DNA of 64,000 bases from Symsagittifera roscoffensis (Eukaryota > Xenacoelomorpha > Acoela > Convolutidae), in NCBI RefSeq assembly GCF_963678635.1, contig NC_087066.1:21733996-21797995 (forward strand), in the 5' to 3' direction. This document shows, one piece after another, positions 21,777-32,665 of this stretch; position 1 is the stretch's first letter; every line of letters starts with the position of its first letter. The notes under the pieces are model-generated. The model did not search any database and was not told the origin of the DNA. It saw only the letters and a program-made list of their open reading frames with translations. Made by a program: the position numbers and the translations under genes.

Positions 21777-22293
21777 ATTAAAAGTCCCCTTTTGCTATTA
21801 CTCCTAGTGTAATGAATTTTTGAGAGGCTCAAAGGGTTTAATTCGCGGCTAATTTTTCGACTGCCGCGACTAATTATTCGACCATCGCGACCGAAATACG
21901 CTATTTCCAGAGTGTGTCCGCGACTTAGAACCCTGTCCAGACTATGGATATTCGGTCGCGGAATTAACATTTCCGAGACCGAAAAAATTGAAAATTTAAT
22001 CGCGGACCTGACCGGGTTCTAAGAATCTCGGCTGATTCTCCTCCAATATCAATTGAGCGAGTCTCATTCTAAAATCAAGGGTTTGGTGCGTGTTGTAATT
22101 ACTTTTTCAGTGGGAAAGACTGATGTCATTTATTTAGGATGAGTCTTTCGGATGTGTATTTTTTATTGCTTGTGTGGTCACTTTTATAGCTCACTGTGGT
22201 TTTTAGCTGTTTGACTTTTGTTTAATTATTCACTTCGAATTTCTAGCGTACTTCTAAACTGTATTCAATTTTGAGCTTTGTCAGCGGAATAAA
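21777..22293 (+). promoter_or_regulatory. Possible receptor polyadenylation signals
   Basis: The first candidate after the stop is ATTAAA at 21777-21782; the first canonical AATAAA is at 22288-22293. Which is used cannot be told from sequence. Confidence 0.35.
21838..22025. repeat. CpG-rich, partly palindromic 190-bp patch
   Basis: Just after the receptor stop codon, this stretch is unusually dense in CG (TCGCGG, CCGCGAC, TCGACC) against very AT-rich flanks. GTCCGCGACTTAGAACCCTG pairs imperfectly with the later GGACCTGACCGGGTTCTAAG. It is probably a small inserted element inside the 3' untranslated region. Confidence 0.5.
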
Positions 22294-22469
22294 AAATGGA
22301 TTCTTTTCCACTTTCCCTCCCGGTTGAATTTTAGCTCTGAAAAACTGTTTTACGTTGTCACAATGTTATGAAATTTGACATGGTGAACAACTTCACTCAT
22401 GTCTTGAAAGGTAGGCGGCGGGGGGGGGGGGGAAGTGAGAAAGAGCCCAAAAAGTTCTATGATTCAGTT

Positions 22470-22560
22470 TTTACACTTGCGAAGCAAGCGTATTGGTACG
22501 AACCTTCTTTTTTTTCTAACCCAAATCGCAAATAAAAGTGCTCATTTGGTGGCACTTTTG
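22470..22560 (+). repeat. Start module of the CACTTGCGAAGC element
   Basis: TTTACACTTGCGAAGCAAGC followed by GTATTGGTACGAACC, a T run and TCGCAAATAAAAGTGCTCAT matches the beginnings of the elements at 1215 and 36849. The rest of this copy is not clearly preserved. Confidence 0.5.
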
Positions 22561-24304
22561 GTATATTTCAATTTAATCATATTTAGGCTTATTTAAGCAT
22601 AAGCAATTTAATGGAATATAATGCTGCTTTGTTTTTGGCTAGATCCTATTTGAATAAACATCTATTATGAAAATGTATGGGATTTGTTATTTTTTTTATT
22701 TTTTTGCAACGCTTGGATTATTTTTTGCTTTTTTCGCAGAAGTTTCAATTTCTCAAAAAACTTCGGAACCAATTTTAAAAAATGAAAACTGGCTGCTCTT
22801 CTATGTGTCTGCATATTTCGCTAGTCTTTTTTCATTCCAGCTCACGTTCTACGGCCTTCGCAATTTTCAGTAGGGAGATTTTTGGCCTACTTTTTTTTGA
22901 AATTTTTCATATACTAAAAATGCACAAATCAGAGGTAAAGGTTACAATAAAAGAACAAATTATGAAATATCCTCCTCTCAAGCGGCTATTACCTAAATTC
23001 GATAGAAAAATGTTGTGGTCTGAAACAAGTACCTTTTTGACATTTTTTTGTTAATTGTTTTGTTTATCAAAAACTACTCTGCAAAATCGGATATAAGTGG
23101 CTTAACCGAAAATTAACATGAAGTTTGCGACTCTAACCCGGGCAAGCGACTATGCCCTGCTTTTTAAACATGTATGGCCCGTCTTTTGAAAAATTATTTT
23201 ATTTTTCAGAAACCTGAACTGTTGAGTCTTAGTTTGATAATTCGTTATAATCAACTTGGCGCTTGGATTTTGCCTGCGTAATCTGTTTACCTGTTTTTTT
23301 TAAAAAGCTGTTATGGAATTCGAAAAATTTCTTTAAAATTTGTACCTTTTAAAAGAAATTTCGTCCATTTTCTCAAAAACTACAAGAAAAGTCTGATATT
23401 AAGGACTCATTCTACAAAATTAGGATGTGGAAATCTCCAATCTAGAATTCTTGGTGTGGAAAACAGGCTATTCCTATGCTTAAGTAGAGAAAAATAAAGG
23501 GATTTAGGAAAAATTGATCGATTTTTGGAATCTTTTTTTGATTTTTTTTCGCTTCAATTGAAAGAGCGAGTTGAAGTGTTCTTTTTTAAGTAAGCGCTTT
23601 GTCTCCTTTTTGAGCAGAGAAACTCTAGGGTATAGCGTGAAGTCCATTTTTTGAAACTTTGAAAATTACGCGTTTTCGTATCAGTACAAAATATGATTAA
23701 AAATATTAGAAGAGTTGAATTCAGCATCAGCTGGGTCTCTAGTTTTTTTGCAAGCGACGTTGGCGAAGACGTGAGATTCCTAATCAGTAGGTCAAGTATT
23801 CACATCTGGAGCATTTGAGTTTTTTTTGGAAGAATTTTTGATACGTAACAATGGCAATTTAATAGAAACTGAAGCTGCTTTATTGGTGGCTAGTGTTAGT
23901 AAAATTACAAGTGGTCGTGGAGCAGTTTTCAGAACGTGATACGCCTTCTCTCAGCAAAAAAACTTTCTAGGTGCTTTTTAACTTTTCCTTATTTCGCTTT
24001 ATTTTGCCCGTTTAGAGCTCTTTGTTGCATTTTCGTCGCAGCTTCACCTCTGTGTCAATTCATCAAATGAACCGAAAAAAGTGATTTGCTTCAAACAATA
24101 TAACAATATTGAAATTTCGATTTCCGAAGTTTTCTAACTCAATATATCTGACAATTTTTGAAACTCATAATTTAAACAATGTGTCTTTATGCTTTGCAAT
24201 GTATTACGAGCGAAAGTGTGTATTTTTGCATTTGGTGCTACTTGAGCTGCGTTTTGGTCGTCTTCTCGCAAGTGTTTGCGAAGTGCAGCTTCGCCGCTGT
24301 GTAT
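22561..24304. other. Intergenic AT-rich DNA with a tRNA-like fragment
   Basis: At 23750-23825 a GTTGGCGAAGACGTGAGATT stretch followed by GGTCAAGTATTCACATCTGG resembles the tRNA-like heads seen at 5028 and 24870. At 24265-24305 the palindromic GCGAAGTGCAGCTTCGCCGC occurs. Several open frames of 60-90 codons (22667-23054, 24109-24454) overlap in two frames or strands and have no motif. Confidence 0.35.
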
Positions 24305-24650
24305 GAATTTGCAATAGTTTTGATAAAACTTGGAATGGTAATAAAACATGTCAGTCATAAATGGAAATGTCACAAAAGACGTGATCGACTTCTAGTTTCG
24401 AAAAAAGAATTCAATTTTCAGATTTCTCAGCGAAATAGAAAATTTATGTATTGATCCAGTTTTCTCAATTTGGGTTAATTTTATCGAAGAAAGGTCTGTC
24501 ATAAATTGTTCTGAAATTTCAAAAAGCTTTGAGATCTATTGTTTTTCTTTGAAATTCGACAGTTGAAATTTTCAAAAAGTCGATTTTTTTTTCTGTTTAA
24601 TTGCGTTCATTGACTTTTTTCCAACCTTCTTTTGGCTATCATTCGAATCA
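24305..24650 (+). repeat. Dispersed repeat family R1, copy
   Basis: Contains GTGATCGACTTCTAGTTTCG, CAGATTTCTCAGCGAAATAG, TGATCCAGTTTTCTCAATTT, AAATTGTTCTGAAATTTC and the tail GCGTTCATTGACTTTTTTCC. Confidence 0.65.
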
Positions 24651-24839
24651 CACCAAATGAAAACTTTCGACATTGAAAGCATTTTTCCAGCTCACCAAAT
24701 CGAGTCCTGCTTTTAAAGTTTTTTAAAACTTACTGTTACATTCTCAATTTTCTTACTTTTGCTTACACTTGCGAAAAAAGTGTCTAATAATTGGGAAGTA
24801 GAGTTTTTCTCGTAACCATTTTTTTGCATATCTGAAGTT

Positions 24840-25085
24840 GAAATTAAAGTTTATTCATAAATGGCTTGGCAATTTCGAGACTGCTCTCCACTTGGCATAG
24901 AGGTAAAGCGATTGTCTCTGTACCTTAAGACCTGGGAGTCCCGGACAGACCTTGTTTTATTTCTGTATGTATGAAATTGTAACGAAGTTTTCCGGGGAAA
25001 CTTGAAATGTTGGACTATTGCCTGTGTGCTTATGTTTTGTCGGTTAGTTGTCACATTATGGAATGTTTTTGTGCGGTCGGCAATT
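24840..25085 (+). repeat. Composite dispersed element with tRNA-like core (copy 2)
   Basis: The tRNA-like head at about 24880-24950 has A-box-like TGGCATAGAGGTAAAGCG and B-box-like GGGAGTCCCGGA. The tail has GCCTGTGTGCTTATGTTTTG, shared with the element at 4885-5260. The minus-strand 80-codon open frame here is a by-product. Confidence 0.5.
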
Positions 25086-25369
25086 TTCGTCAAAGATGCA
25101 AGTATTTTTGACGTATTTCTGTAATTTTTTACCCTTGCGATAAGGAAGGATATTGCAACAGGGTACTAGGTTTTTATTCTCGTAAACAATTTTGTTCACA
25201 GAATGGTAATTTTAGGAATTTACCATTTCTAAGTTCGTTTCAATGTACTTCCTTCATCTTACATCTTCTACTTATTTAGGGATCGTAATTGATTTTTATG
25301 TGTTCCATGCAAATCTTTTGATTGTTTTTTTGACGTAGTTCAGACTCTTAGATAGGGCTTGGTGTTTTT

Positions 25370-25770
25370 TTTTGTTCAAGCTCAATTTTTTTTCGAGGTT
25401 TGACTTTTGATCTGTTTCTAATTTCACTTCGTTTTGTTTTCGTTAAAAGGAAGGCAAACATCCTTAAGGAACAACAGGAAGTGTAAAACGTCGCGAAAAA
25501 CTTGATTAACTTCAAGTTTTGAAAGTGAAATTTAGTTTTCAGATTTTCCAGCGAGTTAAAAATTTTAATTTTTGATCCATTTTTTTTTTCAGGCTAATTT
25601 TATCGAAAAAGTGCCATCATAAATTGTTCTAGAAAAACAAATAGTTTCAAATGCCCCTCTTTTTTCTTTGAATATCGAAAATTGAGATTTTTCAAAAATT
25701 AAGTATGTATTTTGTTCTGTTTACTTGCGTTCATTGACTCTTTTCCAACTGTCTGTTGGCGTTATTTTTC
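25370..25770 (+). repeat. Dispersed repeat family R1, full copy
   Basis: The head GAGGTTTGACTTTTGAT is followed by GTTAAAAGGAAGGCAAACAT, a CAGATTTTCCAGCGA block, AAATTGTTCTAGAAAAACAA and the tail CTTGCGTTCATTGACTCTTT with CTGTCTGTTGGCG. Confidence 0.7.
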
Positions 25771-26044
25771 AGTATATTGGTTGTTGGCTGTAACCGTGTG
25801 AGGTTATTTACCGAATGTTTTTCTCTTAGTCGTAGTCAATACTTTGAATTGAAATAGATCAAATTTGAAAGCTTATGCTCATAAGCTGAGAATCCATTGA
25901 TTTCTCGGACACTATTCAAAACCAAAAATTGTAAAACTTCATTTTTTTTCCAGAAAAAAAAGCTTTTGTTTGTTTTCTTTCTCTTCTCACGGAGATAGAT
26001 TTGTTTGAAATTCCATTTGCTATTATTTGAGTGGCATGCTATTT

Positions 26045-26300
26045 TTACCAAATCTTTTTTGTAAAGAGAATTACGCTTCTTAAATCGGAATCTAGACTTT
26101 TCTCGGATTAACAACTTAAGTAACAGAATACTTCAATCATTTTACCTTTGATTCATATGAAATCAAAGTTCAGACTTTAATTTGCGCATGTGGCGAAGAT
26201 TTGACGCACCTGCTTACAATGACAAAGGCCAATAGTTGGAGTCCGACCGTGATTTTGTTCGGAAAACAGAAAATTGTCCGCGCGTCACAAAACCAAGCGT
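26045..26300 (+). repeat. Composite dispersed element with tRNA-like core (copy 3)
   Basis: Repeats the order found at 4900-5100: AATCGGAATCTAGACTTTTC, TTAACAACTT, TTTGATTCATATGAAATCAA, CAGACTTTAATT, then a tRNA-like segment (about 26185-26260) with a poor B box (TTGGAGTCCGACC). Confidence 0.5.
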
Positions 26301-26744
26301 CTGCATACCCTGTTGAGAGCATAATCTCATTAATATTATCTTTTTATTACCTTTTTTTTACCTTTTTAAAACTATTTTTTGGCCTTGTGTTTGTGCAGTG
26401 CAGCTTGGTTTAAAAATTGATCTGATATTTCGTTTCTTAGCACTTACAAAGCTTTTGTTCCTCGATCAGTCCAATTTTTCCCAACCGAAAACTCATTTTA
26501 CTGTGTTGGCTTTTCCGTGTAGAGTTCAAAATATGTGTGGCGATTTTATAGCTTGTGTGTTAAGAGTTCAAGTAAGTTTCGTTCGTTACTGTTTTGCAGT
26601 TGCTTCTGAAATTCTGTTATTCATAAGGTTTCAGGAGAGGGTACTGTCTAAGTGCTTATCTGAGACGTTGTAGATAGTGAGTTCGATCCAATGCTATAGC
26701 AGTGTATTTTGCTGGCTGATTTTACACTATTTTTAGAAAATAGC

Positions 26745-27115
26745 TTTTCAGAAAATTTTTTGCAAATTTAGTCGACCTTATTTAAAGTTGACCGATTTGA
26801 TTTTCCAAGCCCAAATTACTCATAAGACCCTGTTTTGACCACATTTTCTGCGCCGCAGTAAAAAAAAAAGAGCGCTTTTTGGCATGTTTGGAAAGTTTTG
26901 AATGAGCTTCCCCCCCCCCCCCCCCCCCAACAAATTTTGTATATAATGGCGCCAAAGTCGCAATTAGAAAAACTTTTGAGTCGGTCAGCTAAAGATGGAT
27001 GTATTAAATTAGTACCATAGGGGGGAGGGGGGTGTGCTTTGCGTTGTCCGAGGGTCGAATTTCTGAAGGAAGCGGACGCCACCTGCCCCCTCCCCCCCCC
27101 CCCGCCCCACTAGCA
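26745..27115 (-). mobile_element. Diverged relative of the hAT-like MITE family, inverted
   Basis: Read on the minus strand it carries the family's internal blocks (GGTCAACTTTAAATAAGGTC, TGCGGCGCAGAAAATGTGG, GGGTCTTATGAG) and a long C tract at 26910-26928, matching the C/G tracts of the other copies. Terminal repeats are not clear. Open frame 26816-27082 is repeat sequence. Confidence 0.5.
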
Positions 27116-27169
27116 CATCAACCGGTTTTTTTTAATTATATTTAAAAATTTAATTTAAGTATTGCTTGT

Positions 27170-27424
27170 TTAATAACAATTGAATAAAGAATGCCTTTTA
27201 GAACGATTTTTCCAATAAGGTTCTAGTTTTCTGTTAGTTAATTTTCCTTGTTTTGTTACAAGAGCTTTTGACAGTTTTCGTGTAGTTTTTCTCTTCAAGT
27301 CAGCTAATTTTTGAAGTGTTGCAAGACTCTGTCGTTTCTGATTCTCCGTCCTTACAAATGTGTTGAAAAGTTGCAGTTGTACAGTTGACTGTTCATTGCG
27401 TAAATTTTCGGTCCTTTTTTTGCA
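27170..27424 (-). pseudogene. Lys/Gln-rich coding relic, copy 1 (exon-like)
   Basis: On the minus strand, CTTTTATATTAG (a good acceptor, ending at 27425) opens 84 codons, ending in TAA at 27170-27172. The product is rich in Lys, Gln, Arg and Leu, with a probable coiled-coil (core QKRQSLATLQKLADLKRKTT) followed by KALVTKQGKLTNRKLEPYWK. No ATG is present, so it would be a terminal exon or relic. Related frames lie at 27780-27968 and 30848-31022. The family is not recognised; a transposon accessory protein is possible. Confidence 0.4.
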
Positions 27425-27615
27425 CTAATATAAAAGAAAAATTGTGAAAGGTTTGAGTTAAATTGTCGCGTATCTCAATCTTATTTCTAGATAGTCGATG
27501 TTCGTAGTGGGATGAAGATCATGTAGTCGCCTGTTCATTTGGGTGTCGTTGCTATCGAAATGATTTTCGTCGGCTATTGAGTCGAGGATCGCCTGTTGTA
27601 GAAAAAGTACTGCGG

Positions 27616-27968
27616 CTATCGAAAAAAGGTTTTCGATGAGGGTTTTGCATATTTTGTCTTCTGAGCTAAGGATGTCGGCTCATCGTTGTCCATTTGAATT
27701 GTGCTGTACTGAAAGTTTATTCGATCGAACAGTCGGTTAGTTGTGGTCTTTCTCCAGGTGAGATGGTTTCTGTTGCTGTCTATTTGATGATGGTGTTTTC
27801 CATGGGTTTTTCTCGGATGATTGTCGGTAAGTTTGGCCTTGTTAAAGAAACGCGTTTGCCTGAACACTTCGATCGATTTTTCCAATAAAGTTCTAGTTTT
27901 CTGTTAGTTAACTTTCCTTGTTTTGTTACAAGAGCTTTTAACAGTTTTGGTGATGTTTTTCTGTTCAC
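27616..27968 (-). pseudogene. Lys-rich coding relic, copy 2, frameshifted
   Basis: From 27968 the minus strand reads RKTSPKLLKALVTKQGKLTN and continues to the same YWKN motif as copy 1. Past this point the first frame ends at 27780, but an overlapping frame (27616-27885) stays open for 89 codons, suggesting one shifted reading frame. No conserved domain is recognised. Confidence 0.35.
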
Positions 27969-28309
27969 ATCAGCTGTTCACATCAAAACTCTCCTGTAAT
28001 ACTCGGATTTGACATTTGTTCATTTAAACTAATTTTGATAGTTATTGTCATTTTATGTTCTTTTTGTGAAACTTGACTCTTAAGAATAAAATTTTGTTGG
28101 CCCACCAGTAAGTTGAGGAGAAATCAGTGAAGATTTGTGGGACTAGGATTTCTTGATCGATGTTTCTATTTATAGGCTAATGAGAGGTCTAGTACTTCAC
28201 CAATACGAAATCTGCTGTCGGTGTTTAGATCCAGCATTGAGGAATTGTGCTGCTAATGTTTATGAATTGTTTTTTTTTGGTCAATGCTGAGTTGTGGTTG
28301 AACTTTAAC

Positions 28310-28980
28310 GAGTTTCTTAGGTCGGGCCCATATCAACGCTGCTTGTAATTAGAGTTTTGTGTTCGTATGTTGCTCCAAAGGTGCTACTCATAAGTGCACA
28401 TGAAACATTTTGTGGCTTGTAATCTTCTTTATGTAAATGATATAGACGACAGAGGCGAAGGCGGTTGATTCCACTTAAGTACACTGGGAGCATTTTTCCA
28501 AGTTGCTGTTGCTGAGAGGACCTTCCCATGAATCCTTGTCTCCGAACCTTTTGCCACAAAACGCGGAGGCGTTTTGTAACGTGCGCGGTAATCCTATCGG
28601 GCCGAACACTAATGAAGGAGAGTGAAGCCGATTCCTTTGAGTTGGTTTCTTCTTGTTTCCTGATCAGTGGTCATTTTCTGCTGAATTCCTGTAATTCATT
28701 TTGTTCTAGCTTTATCGACAAGTTCGTCAAAGCTGATTGCTCGGTTTTCTTTAGGAATTGAAGGAAGGATGCCATGATTGGTTGTTATTTTTTCGTGAAG
28801 TTGAAGCTACCGGTCTGAAGGTAATATCACAGGACAGTGAAATGTGGTTGAGTTTCGCTGATACTGTCAGTGGATTTGCAGTATCCTTTGGTGTAGAAGT
28901 TGTTGACATTATCTTTCACATGCGGAATTGTTTCGTTTTCGTTGCGGAGGGTTCTCATTCTTGAGGGACTGAATGCTTGA
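28310..28980 (-). pseudogene. Degenerate coding tract, unrecognised
   Basis: This patch has higher G+C than its flanks and two open minus-strand stretches: one around 28845-28975 starting MRTLRNENETIPHV, and one at 28317-28670 that includes HVTKRLRVLWQKVRRQGFMG and a QQQQ run. Both are cut by stops and lie in different frames. They may belong to the same decayed gene as the Lys-rich relics to the left. No family is assigned. Confidence 0.25.
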
Positions 28981-29306
28981 TAAATTTTCGCCCAATCAAA
29001 ATCGCTAAGTTTTCCTAGTGGCTTACAGAAAATGTATTAAATCAGTGGAAAATAATCAAAAATATTACAAATTTCGGGTTACAATCGCAATACTATTCAG
29101 ATAAACATCAAAACTTATGAGTTCAAGTTCATAAGAATCTTTCATTCTTGAAAACTCATCTGCTTATTATCTAATCTGTCAGTATTAACACTAATGGCCT
29201 GAATTTTTTTTCTTACTTTGAGATTTTTGCGATTTACTCAATTCTGATTTTGAATACTCAATTCTGATCGGCTGAAAGTAATCTGAAAGGACTGATTTGA
29301 AACAAA

Positions 29307-29358
29307 CTGGAGGGACCAAATGCTTGTAACGTTAATTTCAAGCATTTGGTCCCTCCAG
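29307..29358. repeat. Perfect 20-bp inverted repeat with 12-base loop
   Basis: CTGGAGGGACCAAATGCTTG (29307-29326) and CAAGCATTTGGTCCCTCCAG (29339-29358) are exact reverse complements; the loop TAACGTTAATTT begins with the palindrome TAACGTTA. The stem is 50% G+C, well above its surroundings. It falls inside an open minus-strand frame (29258-29485) that has no other sign of being coding. Confidence 0.9.
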
Positions 29359-29519
29359 CATGAGGAACGCCACCGTTTTCGTTAGTGCGTATTCTAAAAT
29401 GAGTCCCTTCGGTCCCAAAAGAAAGCAGAAGGTTCGGGGCGATAACCGGCTTCAAATTTCGTATAGTCCTACCCTCTGTTGGCAAGCTCGCAGCAAGTTG
29501 GAGCGGCGGTCAATATTCT

Positions 29520-30125
29520 GCAGCTTGAATTGATGCTGCTTGAACAGTAATTCATCAATTCATATATTCGTTGGCTCAAATTTCAACCAATCAGAATTCA
29601 TGAAGATAAATTTTGGGACTTATGTGACTGATTTTTTTAAATTTTGGGAGCTATGAATACTATAGAAGTAATGTGGTTCCTATCATTCAATATGGATTTC
29701 TGATATACAGTTGTTGTAGCTACAGTTCGCTTGAATGTTTATTTCTACTGCAAAAAAAAAATTCTTAACTTCATCTATTTTCGAAAGCGTAGCGATGTTT
29801 TCGTGATATTTTTCTATAGGATAAATTCTTATCGGTGTTTAAAATGAATGTTTACGAACTACTCAAGTTCGTGCTGTCACAAAGTCTCTCTCTCAAAGCT
29901 TTTTAAACGATATGTTCTCCTTTGAAAAGAAAACAAGGGCCACGAGACTGTCGAAAAAAAAGTATTAGCTGAACCCATTTGTTAAAAAAAATCGAAAAAG
30001 TTAATCCCCGAGGATATTGAAAGATATTCGAAAACAGAATTAGTAACATTTTATCATACATTTCAAACTGTCTTTTTAGTGCAAAATGAAGAGTTAATCG
30101 ATTACATATTCAAATTAAAAATAGA
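29520..30125. other. AT-rich intergenic stretch, nothing recognised
   Basis: No open frame or repeat stands out. Confidence 0.35.
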
Positions 30126-30650
30126 CATTTTTTGAACGCGTGGTTGCATGCTGACTGGAGTGTATTCTAGGGTTGAGATTCTAACGCCAAAACATGCCCT
30201 TAAAAAATCTTAGTTTAGGAGATATTGGACGATTTTACGATTTTTGAAAAAATGTATTCAAATACTTAGAAAAAAAAAATCTAATTCGATTACATTTTCA
30301 AATTATAAGTAGAAAATTTGTTGAACCCTTAGTTGCTTGCTAATGGTGTGTATTTTAAGGTTGAAGTTCTAACGCTAAAACTTGACCTTCCAGAAATTCC
30401 TAGTTTAGGAGATATGGACGATTTTACGATTTAAAAAAAATTCGAAAACTTACAAAAAAAAATCTAATTTAAAATTTAGGCTTGTTTTCTTTTTTACCTG
30501 CGGTTGCCTGCTTACGAAGGTATAATATAGGATTCTGATTAGAACGAAAATACTTGATCGTCCAAATGCTCGTAGCTTCGTAGCTTAGGAGGTATGGATG
30601 AATTTACGAATTTTCAACAAATTCTAAAAACATTTAAAAAAAAAATCTTT
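30126..30650. repeat. Diverged tandem array, unit about 180 bp, about 3 copies
   Basis: Each unit carries a GGTTGCWTGCT word, then GGTTGARRTTCTAACGC-like and AAAACTTGACCTTCC-like words, then TAGTTTAGGAGATATGGACG and ATTTTACGATTT, followed by an A-rich tail. Copies begin near 30135, 30325 and 30505. Confidence 0.7.
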
Positions 30651-30847
30651 TCCTGATAGTGAAAGAAGCATGCACAGCTAGGGTAGGCGTTTGTGGGCCA
30701 TATGGCCCCGTTGTCTATCCTCTCAGAGTCTCATTTTAATTATTTCTTATAACGATGATTTGATAAATTTATGTAATGAGTGACCGGAGAAATTTATTCT
30801 TTCTTTTTATGAATATTGTGACCTATGGGGGTTCACCTTTTCTTTGT

Positions 30848-31022
30848 TATAAGCTTTACTTTAGTTTCCTTGTTTTGTTAGAGTGTTTGACAGTTTTTCT
30901 GTTCTCTTTCTGTTTAAGTCAGGTAGCTTCTGAATATTGCCAGTGTTGATAAAATTTACCTGTCGTTTTTGATTCTGGTCGTTGTATGTGTTGGAAAGTT
31001 GCACTGCTGCAGTCGACTGTGC
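30848..31022 (-). pseudogene. Lys/Gln-rich coding relic, copy 3
   Basis: The minus strand reads a frame aligning with copy 1: QSTAAVQL then NQKRQ, a 7-residue insertion, QKLPDLNRKR and LTKQGN, then stop. Conservation of amino acids across diverged DNA suggests descent from a coding sequence. Confidence 0.35.
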
Positions 31023-31167
31023 ATCTAGTTAATAGTTCACGGTACATTGACTCTCTTGGCTAGCGTGTAAGTACCTGTTAATTGAAGGAGCTTTATACAG
31101 TGTTCTATTTTTTGGCTTTTTTGAGTTCGATACAAAGAAGTTATTATTGCAGTTTTTTTCAGTTGTG

Positions 31168-32571
31168 ATGAGTTTTTTTAAGCTTTGTGACCTCCCAGAA
31201 TATGTACTTCAGTGCATATGCCAGCTTTTAACCGAACCTATCCTGTTCGAGGGCCATGATCATGTCTCTGATATTGTCTCTTTGATGGTGACTTGTAGGG
31301 ACTTATACGTAATTATAAAGAGACTGCAGTTGAGGTACACACTTGAGGTGAAAACTGCGACCACTGGAATTGAAGAGGCAGTGAAATCTGTTGCAGTCCT
31401 TAAGAATAATCCTCAATGGAAGATTACTAAGTTACAGCTCAGTATCTCGGATAAAATTGCTTCATTCGGCAGGATGTATAAAGTTCTCGATTTTCTGGAT
31501 GCTAATTTATGGGGTCATTTGGAGTCAGTTTATCTGCTGTTATTTTTAAATGCAAGAATGGAATCAGATTTAGATCCTTTATTTGAAGTGACTCGCAAAC
31601 TGGCATTATATAATAATTGTGTGGACTTTCACATTGTCCATCGTTATATTGATTTCGCACAAACTTTCTACGAAAAGATGTCAAGAAGTGTATCTGTTAA
31701 AAGTGTTGAGAAACAAGTAATGTTTGGGTACGCCGGCTCGAAACTTCTCTGCATCACAGACATGAAACATCTACAGAACCTGAGTGATTTACAAATTGAG
31801 AGTGTCCCTGTTCGGGCAAAAGAATTCACGTCATTTATTCTTTTGAATCTTAAAAACCTTCATTTGTTCAAGCAACGGGACCTATCTGAAGAATTTGGGG
31901 CGTTTATTTCACACATGTTCCCGAATTTATGCTCGATTGCTGTTTTTCCCGACAAACTAGCGAAACGTCCAAAAGATCTTGGCTTGGACAAGCTGCCTAG
32001 TCGCTGCTCCACTTTGGCGATCAACTATGATATGCTACCAACGATTTTAAATAGCGGTCAATTTAGTCATTTGTCTCTCGATTTAAAGAGTTTAGATGAA
32101 TTGGATTCATGGTTTTTTGAAAAAATGGCACTTCATAACTTGAAGGCACTGACCTTCAATTTTGTTGGAATTTTTGCAAACTTGAACGCATATTCGTTTC
32201 CCATATGCTTGGATTTGATCACACGAGTTATCAGATGGAAGCCGAGTCTACAGATTTTAGCAATATCGACAAAATTCTCTCTCGACGATTTACAAAAGAA
32301 AAATAGTGCCAATTTTATGTCCTGGCTCTTCGATAGTGAACGCCAATTTAAATTAAGTGATATGAAGCTCATAAGTATTGGACCAAAAGTGATTTATATG
32401 AAAAAATCGCTGGATTGGAGAACTGTTCAAACTATGAGGTACTTGGAAAGTGTTAGATGGGATCTGGGAAACACTAACTTGATCAAAGGTGCGCAGAGTA
32501 TCCTAACCCCAAAGATACGATCTCAACTCAAACGTGAAAGAACTGCTGATATTGTGCTGAAATTATGCTGA
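31168..32571 (+). CDS. F-box-like protein, single exon, 467 aa
   Basis: An uninterrupted frame from ATG at 31168 to TGA, the longest open frame in the window and clearly coding. Residues about 8-52 fit an F-box: LPEYVLQCICQLL, then DIVSLMVTCRDLY with hydrophobic spacing. F-boxes bind Skp1 and recruit targets to SCF ubiquitin ligases. The rest is Leu-rich with repeating strand-helix phrases (LQNLSDLQIESVPV, LLNLKNLHLF, LHNLKALTFN), suggesting irregular leucine-rich repeats as the substrate-binding part. No signal peptide or membrane segment is seen. The frame is open a further 7 codons upstream without an ATG, and TTTTTTTCAG ends at 31161, so a spliced or trans-spliced 5' leader is possible. 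Lack of introns, unlike its neighbours, could mean a retrocopy or an expanded F-box family. Target unknown. Confidence 0.7.
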   Translation: MSFFKLCDLPEYVLQCICQLLTEPILFEGHDHVSDIVSLMVTCRDLYVIIKRLQLRYTLEVKTATTGIEEAVKSVAVLKNNPQWKITKLQLSISDKIASFGRMYKVLDFLDANLWGHLESVYLLLFLNARMESDLDPLFEVTRKLALYNNCVDFHIVHRYIDFAQTFYEKMSRSVSVKSVEKQVMFGYAGSKLLCITDMKHLQNLSDLQIESVPVRAKEFTSFILLNLKNLHLFKQRDLSEEFGAFISHMFPNLCSIAVFPDKLAKRPKDLGLDKLPSRCSTLAINYDMLPTILNSGQFSHLSLDLKSLDELDSWFFEKMALHNLKALTFNFVGIFANLNAYSFPICLDLITRVIRWKPSLQILAISTKFSLDDLQKKNSANFMSWLFDSERQFKLSDMKLISIGPKVIYMKKSLDWRTVQTMRYLESVRWDLGNTNLIKGAQSILTPKIRSQLKRERTADIVLKLC

Positions 32572-32659
32572 AAATATTCTCTGCTAGTTTATGACAGCTT
32601 ATGGCGATTCGATCTAAAATTTGACAACAATTCAACTGTTTTAAATCGCAATTACCACA

Positions 32660-32665
32660 AATAAA
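32660..32665 (+). promoter_or_regulatory. Polyadenylation signal of the F-box-like gene
   Basis: Canonical AATAAA, 89 bases after the stop codon. Confidence 0.6.

Noticed and set aside
22667-23054. Two overlapping plus-strand open frames with hydrophobic stretches
   Set aside because: They are in different frames of T-rich DNA; the hydrophobicity (Phe runs) follows from T content and there is no motif.
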